A DNA stretch of 43,514 nucleotides from an uncultured Clostridia bacterium (GTDB lineage Bacteria > Bacillota > Clostridia > TANB77 > CAG-508). A program made the position numbers and the translations under genes. Within the stretch, counting starts at the first letter, position 1, and each line of letters opens with the position of its first letter. Below the pieces are notes generated by a model, which worked only from the letters and a program-made list of their open reading frames with translations, ran no database searches and was not told where the DNA came from. The stretch covers positions 1 to 43,514 of the forward strand of contig CALXVF010000001.1 of assembly GCA_944391895.1 (NCBI GenBank), in the 5' to 3' direction. Below are positions 16,375 to 25,700 of this stretch, piece after piece.

Positions 16375-16477
16375 AAAATTCACCAATTTTTTTCTATTTC
16401 AAGCGAGCGAAAGCTTGGAGTAAGCTGTGCGCCACGTCCTCGTGGCGTGAAATAAGAAAAAAATATTGGTGAATTTT
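16375..16477. repeat. Nested structured element 1 in the lemA/tatD convergent junction
   Basis: AT-rich arms of about 27 bases, with outer AAAATTCACCAA complementary to TTGGTGAATTTT, enclose a GC-rich core at 16401-16448. The core holds a perfect hairpin GCCACG-TCCT-CGTGGC (16431-16446) and a smaller one, AGCTT-GGAGT-AAGCT. T-runs flank the arms on both strands, so the outer stem can act as a bidirectional terminator. The core shares blocks with the elements at 33.9 kb and 41.1 kb, in minus orientation here. Confidence 0.75.
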
Positions 16478-16478
16478 A

Positions 16479-17258
16479 TTATTTAGCTATTTGAAAAACT
16501 CTTTCTGCATTTTCATATGTTAATCTTGCAATTTTTTCTTCACTCATTCCTTTGACTGAAGCTATTTTTTTCACAATATATTTTAAATTTATTGAATTAT
16601 TTGTTGTACCTCTAACAGGTTCAGGTGCTAAATATGGACTATCTGTTTCTATAAGCATTCTATCTGTCGGTACCATTTGTATTATTTCATCAGCATTTTT
16701 TGAATTTTTAAATGTAACTGGTCCTGCCATAGAAATATAATACCCAAGTTTAAGTGCTTCTTTTACTAATTCTCTATTTAATGGACAACAGTGGAAAATT
16801 CCTTTATTTTTTACTGTTTTTTCTTTAAGCATTGTAATTGTATCCATCACTGCATCTCTAGTATGAATTACAATCGGTAGTTCATATTTATTAGCTATGT
16901 CTATTTGCTTCGAGAATGCCTCATATTGGATTTTTTTATCTATATCATAATGATAGTCAAATCCTATCTCTCCAACCGCCAAAATCTTTCCTGAGTTCAA
17001 ATTGTCCATAATAATTTTGTCTATCTCTTCTATGTCTTGTTGCCAGTCTTCACCTAAATCATTTGGAGATATTCCTGCTGTTGTATATATAAATGGATAT
17101 TTTTTTGATAATTCTAGGTTTATTTTTGTTCCTTCTAAACTATATCCGGCACTAACAATTCTTGTAACACCTTCATTATATACTTTATTTATGATATCGT
17201 CTCTTTCTTCATCAAAACGATAACTATCATAGTGTGCATGTGAATCAAAATATTCCAT
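16479..17258 (-). CDS. tatD: TatD family metal-dependent hydrolase
   Basis: The 259-residue TIM-barrel protein shows all TatD metal-binding blocks: DSHAHYDSY at the N-terminus, AVGEIGFDYHYD, LPIVIHTRDA, GIFHCCPL and IETDSPYLAPEPVRG. TatD proteins are 3'-5' DNA exonucleases/DNases used in repair and D-tyrosyl-type hydrolysis; the exact substrate varies. GAGGAGG precedes the ATG. It is the last gene of the WG-protein / unknown / acpS / tatD transcript, starting 9 bp after the acpS stop. Confidence 0.9.
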   Translation of the reverse strand: MEYFDSHAHYDSYRFDEERDDIINKVYNEGVTRIVSAGYSLEGTKINLELSKKYPFIYTTAGISPNDLGEDWQQDIEEIDKIIMDNLNSGKILAVGEIGFDYHYDIDKKIQYEAFSKQIDIANKYELPIVIHTRDAVMDTITMLKEKTVKNKGIFHCCPLNRELVKEALKLGYYISMAGPVTFKNSKNADEIIQMVPTDRMLIETDSPYLAPEPVRGTTNNSINLKYIVKKIASVKGMSEEKIARLTYENAERVFQIAK

Positions 17259-17267
17259 TTTTCCTCC

Positions 17268-17628
17268 TCATTCTATTACTGCTACTGCTGTAGCCACTGC
17301 ATAGTCTTTTATATGTGATATACTTAAATCCACTTTTACATTAATATTTGTTTTTACATAAGGTCTTCCATTTTCATCATTTAATATTTCTACATCTTTC
17401 CAACCGTATGCTAAATTTATTATCTAATTTTTTTGATATTGCCTTAAATACCGCTTCTTTTGCAGCAAATCTAGCAGCATAATGTTGGTATTTCATTACA
17501 TTTTTTTCTTCACAATATTCAATTTCTTTTTCTGTAAATACTCTATTTAGGAATTTATCTCCTAAGTTTTCTATACTTTCTTGTATTCTTTTTACTTCAA
17601 TTATATCATTTCCTACATACACATTCAT
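17268..17628 (-). pseudogene. acpS: Holo-[acyl-carrier-protein] synthase, frameshifted in this sequence
   Basis: The N-terminal frame begins MNVYVGNDIIEVKRI and contains FTEKEIEYC and the AARFAAKEAVFKAI helix that holds the magnesium ligand and CoA site, so it is clearly AcpS, which attaches 4'-phosphopantetheine to acyl carrier protein. At about 17412-17420 the frame is lost. The family's second half (AYGWKDVEILNDENGRPYV, then DLSISHIKDYAVATAVAV) continues in the next frame to a TGA at 17268-17270. Removing one base in the AAATTT tract would restore a normal ~120-residue enzyme. AcpS is usually essential, so a sequencing or assembly error or a very recent mutation is likely. The in-frame TTG seven codons upstream was rejected as start. 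Confidence 0.8.
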
Positions 17629-17629
17629 A

Positions 17630-18406
17630 TTACGCAATCCAATTTCCAAGATTTATTGTTCCTATTATTATTAATACGATTAATAATATTATAGTAATTC
17701 TAAACATACTATCATGGCTATCTAATCTAGTATTTTTATAAAATAAGTCAAATTTGTTTTCGACAGATATATATAATTTTTCTATTCCTAGTTTTTCTTC
17801 CCATTCATCTATCTTCTTATTTTCTACTGCATTATCAGTTATTCTTTTTGTATAAATATCTTGAACAAAATCTACAAACAATTTTCTGTTCCTATTAAAC
17901 ATTTCTTTGTTTTCCATTATTTTATCTAATTTACTTAGGAACACAAATTTATATAAAACCAGAATATAGCTATATATCTCTTCCTCCTCAGCAGATATTT
18001 TAAATGTTTTGCTTTTATCTATATTGATTTCTTCAATGTCTTGTAAATAATTACTTTCTATTATATCCTTTTCTACTTCATCTCCTATTATGAACCCGAT
18101 TCCAGTTGAAAAGCATACAATTTGAGTACCATCTTTTTCAAAAATAGTGCATTTGTAATTATTACATATAGCAGCTCTAGTTTCGACATCCATTTTTTCA
18201 AATTCTTTGCTATCTTTTATATTAAATGTCCAAAACATATATTCACGAATTACAGGAAGATAATATTTAAATATTTTACTATCTGTCTTCTTATTCCAAA
18301 TTTTAATTTTATAACCTGTAATTAGAAGTTTCTGATAAAATTCATGATAATATTTTGTATTAATCAAAATAGGTTTTATCTTATATTTATTTTCACTTTC
18401 CATCAT
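17630..18406 (-). CDS. Uncharacterised protein with a C-terminal membrane anchor
   Basis: Not recognised. The 258-residue protein is mostly soluble and rich in charged residues, with one strongly hydrophobic helix at the very C-terminus (FRITIILLIVLIIIGTINLG), so it is probably tail-anchored with its body in the cytoplasm. A mid-section TKRITDNAVENKKIDEWEEK may form a helical coil. AAGGA lies six bases before the first of two adjacent ATG codons. It is 17 bp after the WG-repeat gene and 1 bp before acpS, so it is translated in the same operon. No enzymatic motif was seen. Confidence 0.7.
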   Translation of the reverse strand: MMESENKYKIKPILINTKYYHEFYQKLLITGYKIKIWNKKTDSKIFKYYLPVIREYMFWTFNIKDSKEFEKMDVETRAAICNNYKCTIFEKDGTQIVCFSTGIGFIIGDEVEKDIIESNYLQDIEEINIDKSKTFKISAEEEEIYSYILVLYKFVFLSKLDKIMENKEMFNRNRKLFVDFVQDIYTKRITDNAVENKKIDEWEEKLGIEKLYISVENKFDLFYKNTRLDSHDSMFRITIILLIVLIIIGTINLGNWIA

Positions 18407-18423
18407 TCGTTTTCCTTTCCGTT

Positions 18424-19950
18424 TTATTCATTTTCATCTGTGTAATAATTTGCGTTCAAATCTGGTGCTAAATGCCATTTTCCAATAAAACTAATTACAG
18501 TATTTTGATTTAAATCATATGATGGAGAAACTACAACTTTTCCTGTTTGATCAATTGCTCCCCATTTTCCATTTGATTTTACTGCTGCATATCCATAATA
18601 ATTTTGTTCAGTTGCATCATCATAAATGTAATCAACAATTACGACTCCATTTTTGTCTACAAATCCATATTTTCCATTTTGTTCTGATAAGAATAATGTA
18701 TTTGTTGTAAATACTTCCGCTGCTGTTTTTTCTTCTAATCTAAAGTTATAATATTTATAATCATCATCGACTCTTACTTTTACATAACCATTTGTTCCAT
18801 TTATTTCTGAAACAATTCCAGTTACTTTTACTTCAAAATTATTATTTAGTAAATCTGTCTGTCCATCTTCTCTATCTGCTTCTATGAAATTCTCATCTTT
18901 CATATAAATCATATTTGTATAATTGAATTCTACTAAAGTTTCATTAGCTAAGTTGATAATTCCATATTTTCCATCTTTTTTAGCTATATAATTTTCTCCT
19001 GAAACATATGATAAATCTTCATATGTAGCCTCTACTTTTGTATCACCTTCTGTTCCCATTATTCCATATTTGCCATCATTAATTATTATCATATTATTTC
19101 CATCAATACTTTTTACATCACTAAATTTATTTTCTACTTTAGTTTGTCCATTTGTATCAACTACCTTTAGGCTACCATTTTCTCTAACTACATATAATTC
19201 ATTTCCGCATGCTGGTAATATTTCTGAATATTTACACTCTAAAACTTGTTTTTTATTATAGTTAATTAATCCATAATTTCCGTTTTCATCTTTTACTACA
19301 TATCCATCTTCATATCTATTAGTTAAAGCTTCTATTTCTGTATATGAGTTTTCTATTATTACATTTCCACTATTATCTACTAATCCATATTTTCCATCTT
19401 TACTTGTTAGTAAGCTATTTTTTACTCCTTTAAGAGGAGTTATTGAATCATATTCACAAGCTAATAATTCTTTTCCTGCAAAGTTTATAAGTCCATATTT
19501 TCCTTCTTTTGATACCTTTAAAGCATTTGTATCATAACTAATAATATTACTACTATCTATATTTTGCAATGCCTCTACTTTATCATAGCCAGAAAATAAT
19601 TCTTTTGATTTGTCATCTATAGCTTTTGAATCATATGTATTATTCTCTAAATCTACATTTGATTGATATATAAATACGGCTTTTGATGGGTCTGGAATTA
19701 TAATCATATCATCATATGTTGGTTCAATTATGGTTTCACCACTTGAATTTATAACTCCCCATTTTCCACCTGAATATACCGTTATATATGAATTTGCTAC
19801 TACTTTTGTTTCTACATCTGATTCTGGTGTAGCAAACTTAAATATAAGCACTATACACATTATTATAACAATTAATAATATTAAAACTGCTAATACCTTT
19901 TTTATATTTAATTTAGGTTCTCCATCGTATCTTCTACCGCGGCCTGCCAT
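18424..19950 (-). CDS. Membrane-anchored WG-repeat protein
   Basis: The ~508-residue protein has a short basic N-terminus, one transmembrane helix (about residues 18-40), then roughly ten WG/KWG repeats of ~45 residues in the extracytoplasmic part. Clear repeat heads are GKWGVINSSGE, GKYGLINFAGK, GKYGLVDNSGN, GNYGLINYNKK, GKYGIMGTEGD, GKYGIINLANE, GKYGFVDKNGV and GKWGAIDQTGK. The central copies have drifted. WG repeats form beta-rich scaffolds of unknown binding partner and are abundant in clostridial surface proteins. GGAGG five bases before this ATG favours it over one four codons upstream. First gene of the operon that continues to acpS and tatD. Confidence 0.85.
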   Translation of the reverse strand: MAGRGRRYDGEPKLNIKKVLAVLILLIVIIMCIVLIFKFATPESDVETKVVANSYITVYSGGKWGVINSSGETIIEPTYDDMIIIPDPSKAVFIYQSNVDLENNTYDSKAIDDKSKELFSGYDKVEALQNIDSSNIISYDTNALKVSKEGKYGLINFAGKELLACEYDSITPLKGVKNSLLTSKDGKYGLVDNSGNVIIENSYTEIEALTNRYEDGYVVKDENGNYGLINYNKKQVLECKYSEILPACGNELYVVRENGSLKVVDTNGQTKVENKFSDVKSIDGNNMIIINDGKYGIMGTEGDTKVEATYEDLSYVSGENYIAKKDGKYGIINLANETLVEFNYTNMIYMKDENFIEADREDGQTDLLNNNFEVKVTGIVSEINGTNGYVKVRVDDDYKYYNFRLEEKTAAEVFTTNTLFLSEQNGKYGFVDKNGVVIVDYIYDDATEQNYYGYAAVKSNGKWGAIDQTGKVVVSPSYDLNQNTVISFIGKWHLAPDLNANYYTDENE

Positions 19951-19980
19951 CTTTACCTCCATATACTTTTATTCATATAT

Positions 19981-20009
19981 AATATATCAGTTTTATGTGT
20001 TTTTTTCAA
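19981..20009 (-). promoter_or_regulatory. sigma-A promoter of the WG-protein operon
   Basis: TTGAAA (20004-20009) and TATATT (19981-19986) are 17 bp apart on the minus strand, 30 bp upstream of the chosen start and immediately after the spoIIE terminator. Confidence 0.7.
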
Positions 20010-20018
20010 TAGATTTAC

Positions 20019-20055
20019 AAAAAAATTGAGCTTCAAGGAACATCCTCAAAGCTCA
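20019..20055 (-). terminator. Intrinsic terminator of spoIIE
   Basis: TGAGCTT and AAGCTCA form the stem base, extended inward by GAGG/CCTT, and are followed on the minus strand by seven T residues. It begins 7 bp after the spoIIE stop. Confidence 0.88.
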
Positions 20056-20061
20056 CATATC

Positions 20062-22509
20062 TTATTTTTTCTTATTTACTTTAAAAGCAATTACACTCAT
20101 ATCATCTCTAGCTTTTCCGAAATCATTATCAATAGCTTCGTGAAGTATAATATCTGCTATTCTTTCTGGACTATCAGTTTGTATTTCTTCTAGTAAATAT
20201 TTTACCCACAACTCTTTATTTGCATATTCGCGGTTTGATTCTATTATACCATCACTACAAATAACCACAATATCGCCATCTTCTAAATCTTTATCATATG
20301 TATCAATATTTATTTCATTTACTATTCCTGTTGGTAATGATTCTGATTTTATAAGTGTTACATTTTTATTTCTTTTAATATATGTTGGACAAGCTCCATT
20401 TTTTAGGATTTCTATTTTTCCATCATATAAATCCAATATTTCTATATCAAGTGTTGCATACATTTCTTCTTTATTTGCATTCATAATTGCGGCATTAATT
20501 AAATTTATAGATGTTTCTTTATCAAATCCAGAGCTTAATAATCTTTCCAACATACTTATTGCAATTTTACTATTTCTTCTTGCATCTGCTCCAGAACCCA
20601 TTCCATCGCTTATTGCTAACAAATATTTACCATCTGCTAATCTTAACTGAGACATATTATCTCCTGAAACAATAGAATCGTCCTTTTTAGCTTTTGCCAC
20701 ACCTGTTTGTAATATATATCTATCATCTGATATATAAGTATAAGCACAAACATTTTTATTAAGTCTTATTCCACATTTTTGTTCTTGAAGCATAAATTTA
20801 TCATCTAGCACATTTGATATAACTTTTTCTATTGGTTTAATTGGACATTTCTTTCCATTTTCATTATCACAAATATCTGAATATATATTTACTATATATC
20901 TTCCATTTTTCTCTTGTTTTATGTTTAAATCTTTAATGTCTACGTTCTTTTCTTCTAGTAGAAGTTTTATTTTCTTTTTTTCTTCATCATAGCTTTCTAC
21001 TTTTTCTTCCATACCATTTGCTATATCTTTTATAGCATTAGATACAGTTTTTAATTGCATTGATAAATTTTTATTATTTTCTTCAAGTTTCTTTTGCCAA
21101 ATGAAATTATTTTTACTTATTCTATATGCAATGTTTATTGCTTTTATCATATCTCTAATTTCTTGCAATTCGCTATCCTTTGCTCTAGGATTTTCCGAAT
21201 TCATTAAATATATATTATGCTTTGCAAATATACTAATAATTCCATTTTCAGTCATAACACCGTTTTCCAACAAATTATTTAATATATCTTCTATTATGTT
21301 TCCTTCATTGTTGTATATATCATCATATAGGGCATTTCCTTCTAAACCATCTAAACTATTTAATAGCTCGTCCTCAAATACCTCTAAATTTTTCTCATAT
21401 GTTTCATTTTCTTTAAAGTTATTTGCCATTTCAGAAATTGTTTTTGATATACTTGTTAATTTTGAAAGTGCTTCTTGACTTTCTTCTAAATTTCTTCCCG
21501 CTTCAGGCAATAATTTTGTATCTGGAATAACATCTTCTATATTTATTTTTGCTCTTTTAGGAACAAATAATAGTCCTACAGCTGCAATTAAAATTTCTTG
21601 AAATAAAATTATGTTATCTACTCCTCCACTCGCAGCATATGCAACAGCAATGTTTCCAATAATAAATCCAACAATAACTCCTATTTTTCCAAATCTATTA
21701 AGAAGACCTGCTATCATTCCTGAAATCGCGAATGCAGCAATTAATATCTCTTCTCCTCCACCAATTATGCTAAGTACGACTCCTACAGTTATTCCACTTG
21801 TAGCTCCAACTAAAATTCCATTTCTCCATCCTAAATATAATACTATGAAAATACATATAATATTTTTTAGAGAAAATGAAAATATGCTAAGGTCTCCTAG
21901 CGCTGAAACTGCTATGGCAACAAGCAGACTTGCTCCTATTACTTCTTGGGCAGAAAATACTTTCTTGATTCCGTATTCACTAATTACTGATAATGAATTT
22001 ACAAATATTTTATAAAATATATATGTAGTAATGCTTATCATTATTGCAGTTAAGAAGTCATAAAAGTAGAATCCTGTGAATAATATGTATATTAGTTGAA
22101 CTAGAAAAACTGATATTGCTAAATTTCCACCAATTTTTACTCTTTCATTTGCATCAATATCATTTCTTTTTGGTTTAGTAATTATAACTGACAAAAGAAC
22201 TAATAATGAACTAACTATATATATAAGCAATCCATTTATTCCAAAACCTATGCCTGTACCAATCAAACTTGCAATATATACCATAAACAATGGCAGACCT
22301 CTACTTATGCTAGCAGCAACTAATGCTATGCCAAATGGAGCGATTATTGCTCCATCTCCAAATCCCACCATTGATATTAATAAACTTAAAATGTATACAG
22401 CTATATTCTGTACAGTAAATATTTTTTTAGCAGCTTCCGAATAATTTTTTCTGCTTTCGCTATGTATTTCTTCATCATATCCTAATTCTTTTGAAATATT
22501 TTGTAACAT
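20062..22509 (-). CDS. spoIIE: Stage II sporulation protein E (PP2C phosphatase)
   Basis: At 815 residues it is close to the B. subtilis protein (about 827). Residues ~30-325 contain about ten transmembrane helices, followed by a helical oligomerisation region rich in charged residues, and a C-terminal PP2C-type serine phosphatase with AISDGMGSGADARRNS, SGDNMSQLRLADG, GACPTYIKRN and a terminal ARDDMSVIAFKV. SpoIIE dephosphorylates SpoIIAA to release sigma-F in the forespore and helps position the asymmetric septum. GAGG lies eight bases before the ATG. Its promoter has the long -35/-10 spacing known for Spo0A-activated spoIIE promoters. A terminator follows, so it is monocistronic. Confidence 0.95.
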   Translation of the reverse strand: MLQNISKELGYDEEIHSESRKNYSEAAKKIFTVQNIAVYILSLLISMVGFGDGAIIAPFGIALVAASISRGLPLFMVYIASLIGTGIGFGINGLLIYIVSSLLVLLSVIITKPKRNDIDANERVKIGGNLAISVFLVQLIYILFTGFYFYDFLTAIMISITTYIFYKIFVNSLSVISEYGIKKVFSAQEVIGASLLVAIAVSALGDLSIFSFSLKNIICIFIVLYLGWRNGILVGATSGITVGVVLSIIGGGEEILIAAFAISGMIAGLLNRFGKIGVIVGFIIGNIAVAYAASGGVDNIILFQEILIAAVGLLFVPKRAKINIEDVIPDTKLLPEAGRNLEESQEALSKLTSISKTISEMANNFKENETYEKNLEVFEDELLNSLDGLEGNALYDDIYNNEGNIIEDILNNLLENGVMTENGIISIFAKHNIYLMNSENPRAKDSELQEIRDMIKAINIAYRISKNNFIWQKKLEENNKNLSMQLKTVSNAIKDIANGMEEKVESYDEEKKKIKLLLEEKNVDIKDLNIKQEKNGRYIVNIYSDICDNENGKKCPIKPIEKVISNVLDDKFMLQEQKCGIRLNKNVCAYTYISDDRYILQTGVAKAKKDDSIVSGDNMSQLRLADGKYLLAISDGMGSGADARRNSKIAISMLERLLSSGFDKETSINLINAAIMNANKEEMYATLDIEILDLYDGKIEILKNGACPTYIKRNKNVTLIKSESLPTGIVNEINIDTYDKDLEDGDIVVICSDGIIESNREYANKELWVKYLLEEIQTDSPERIADIILHEAIDNDFGKARDDMSVIAFKVNKKK

Positions 22510-22542
22510 CCTTCACACCTCTTACTTTTTTAATTTACTACT

Positions 22543-22575
22543 ATTTTAATCTCTGCCATTTGATTTTTTTGTCAA
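22543..22575 (-). promoter_or_regulatory. spoIIE promoter with a 21-bp spacer
   Basis: TTGACA (22570-22575) and TAAAAT (22543-22548) on the minus strand are 21 bp apart. No good hexamer exists at 17 bp. Spo0A-dependent spoIIE and spoIIG promoters of B. subtilis have spacers of 21-22 bp with 0A boxes overlapping the -35. Here TTTGACA at the -35 differs from the reverse 0A core TTCGACA by one base. Confidence 0.6.
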
Positions 22576-22667
22576 ATTTAGTACCGAAATTTAAAAAAGT
22601 ATCTTACACATTGTGATATTTTTTTACTTATTTTACCCTAAAATCCCTAAAAAAACAATATGTTTAC

Positions 22668-22696
22668 AAAAAAACGAGACTAGAATTCTAGTCTCG
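22668..22696 (-). terminator. Intrinsic terminator of the surface-protein operon
   Basis: CGAGACTAGAATTCTAGTCTCG is a perfect 22-base palindrome, comprising CGAGACTAGAA and its exact complement, followed on the minus strand by seven T residues, 7 bp after the stop. Confidence 0.88.
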
Positions 22697-22703
22697 CTAT
22701 TTT

Positions 22704-25700
22704 TTATTTATTTTTTAGTACTTTCTTTCTAATTAAGAATATACTTCCGCCAATCAATACAGCTATAACAAGTCCTATTACAATCCACATTACGTAATTT
22801 CTATTAGCACCTGTTGGTGGTAATATTAATACTTGTTGTGAACTGTCTGCGTCAGGTTCTTCAGGTGTTACTAAGTCTGATTTTGTATAAATACCTTCAT
22901 CAGGATTTGCTGGGTCTCCGACGCCTAAGCTTTGGTTTGCCATTGCTTGGTTACCAACAATAGAGAATTTCATTCTTCTACCTTGGTCATTAGACACTTG
23001 AACCATTTCAGCTAAGTTATTGTATACCATACTGTCATCTCCACTATCTGGAGTTAATGTTGAAGATAACATCATTTGAGTTGATACATTTGCCGTACCT
23101 GAACCAAATGTTTCTGGATATAGGTTTGTATCACCTAAAGCCTTTGTTGTTGTAAGAGCATTATATGTTCTTAATGTATCTGTAAATTTAGTGCTTACTA
23201 AGTTCGTATTATCTCCTATATTTGTTCCAGTATTAGTATTTTTAATTAAGTCATCAACTGTTCTAATTGACCATGTAGAATTATTACTATTTGTAGGTAA
23301 GAATTGAAGGTTATTAGATACATAATCTACTACAGTATCTGCTCTTGATGTTGATACATTATTTAAGTCATTTGGAGCATTTGATACACCTGTATAATAG
23401 AATTGATTATCCATATAATCTACTTCACCTATATTAGTTACAGTAAATGTATATATTAACTCTATTCTAGCACCATACATTAATTCTTCGTCCATGTATG
23501 TTGTGATTAATTCTGGTGTGCTTTCTGAGTTAGCTCCCATTGTTACACCTATTAATCTATATGCAGGTCCGTTATTTTCATCTGGAACGCCTAGGTAATC
23601 TGCTATATGTCCTGTATGTTCTGCATATGATACGTTAGTTACAGAATGTCCTGTATCAAATAAAATTGTACCATCTGCTAAAGTAATTCTCATATTAGTT
23701 ACTTCTTTATCCATATTTAATTGTGCAACTGGTCTTTCTGCAAGTCCAAGGTCTATATCATCTATAACATATGACATTCCATTGTTATCTCCCTGGTCTC
23801 CTGTTTCTGTTCTGTTATATTCTATTTCTGTATTTATAACACCAGTTTGAGATGTCATTGCAGTATTATCCATTAATTCTTTTATCATAGAGACTTGGTC
23901 ATTAGCATTGTTGTTAGAATTTACTTTTAATCCTGCAGCTAATACTTCTGCTCTTGAATTTACTAATGTTTGATGTGTTTCTCCATCTATATCGGTTTTA
24001 CCACTAGAATAATTATTTGAACTATCTCTAATGTTTCCTACGTCTTTAGCATCTGAAACACCGCTTTGTGTTGCACTTTCGCCAATATTGTAATAATACA
24101 TTACATTCTTCTCTGTACCATCTACATTTGTAGCTTCTCTATCAATATATTTACTAATTTGATATTTTGAGCTGCTACCGTTTACTGGAGATTGGTTCTC
24201 ATTAATAGTGATATTGTAATTTTGTTCATCATATCTTGTATATGCGTCAACACCATTGTATGAACCTGTTTGACTTACTCCTGCTTGATATGTTGTACTC
24301 TTATAATCTTGACCATTATACGATTTAGCATTTAATCCTTCAGTTGAGATAAATCCTTGTTCACCATTAACATCAGTTGTTATTCCGTTTGATGTTAATA
24401 AGCTTACAACTTCTGAACCTTCTCCTGCACTTGTTGTTAATGTAGTTTGTGTTGTATCTCCATATATAAATCTTATAAAGAAGTCTCCGGCTGGTATAGC
24501 CTTAAATGCGTATTGTCCTTCTTCTGTTATATCATATCCACCAACTGCTGTTGCACCTGGTCCTGTGATAATTGGAGCTACTGTTCCAATTTGTCCACTA
24601 TAGTATCTTCTACTTCCCGAAGAACTTGAACTATCTACATCAACCCAGTTACCATTTTCATATCTCTTAGCATACCATACATATTCTCCTAAGTAGTTTC
24701 CTGTTGGACTACCTGCATCACTAGCATCAACTTCTTGTACTAATTCTACTAACTGAACTGTTACACCGTTAATTTTTGCTTCTCCAGAATCGTATCTACC
24801 ATTTCCTACTGCTGCTTTTCCTGAAGCTTCAGTTCTATTATCTTCGAATACATATCCTGTAAATGTTCTTTCATCTGCATCACTTTGTGGAAATACTAAT
24901 TTAATGTTTGGAGCCTTATCTGTATCATCCTCTGTTCTATTTGAAACTGGATCATCATCAATTATTAGGTCACCATCATTATCTATATCGTCATCACTTA
25001 AGTTACCAACACTTGAGTCTAAATCAATTACACCAGCAACGTCTCCTCCTACATCTTCATCTATAGTAGAATCTCCAGAATCTAATTCGTCTGGAATTGT
25101 TGCTCCATCTTTATAGTATGTTGAGTATCCATTTATTTCTGCAATATTACGTTTTCCAACGCCTTTTTCTGCGCCGCTGCTTACGTTTACATCCATTTGA
25201 ACACGTCCATCCATACCATTTTCGTCAGTATGTGTTTTAACTTTTAATGTTAGATATACGAATGCCATTCCTCCATTTGTAGGAAGTGCTTCATTTCCAT
25301 TTTCATCAGTTATTCCACTTAGGTATAATGGTTCATAGTAATTTGTAAGTGTTGTATCTCCTCTACCATTTGATAATGTAGTGCTTGTAGATACATCTAA
25401 ATCACCTATTCTATCTCCTGCCCTATCTCCTACATAAGTATTTTCACTAATTATTGGATTGTTTTCATCAAATTCATATTCGTTTGAGTCATAGTAATCT
25501 ACTATTTCATTTACTATAGTATCATATGATGCTGATTGATTTCTAACGGCTATTCTATATGTTACATATACTTGTAGGTCTTTAGCATCTGTTCCACCAT
25601 TTGCTCCATAAATACTTCCATCATATAGATATTCTGATTTACGTATTTCTCTAGTATAACGATAATCTCCATTATATAGATAATCTGCTGCTCTTACTGA

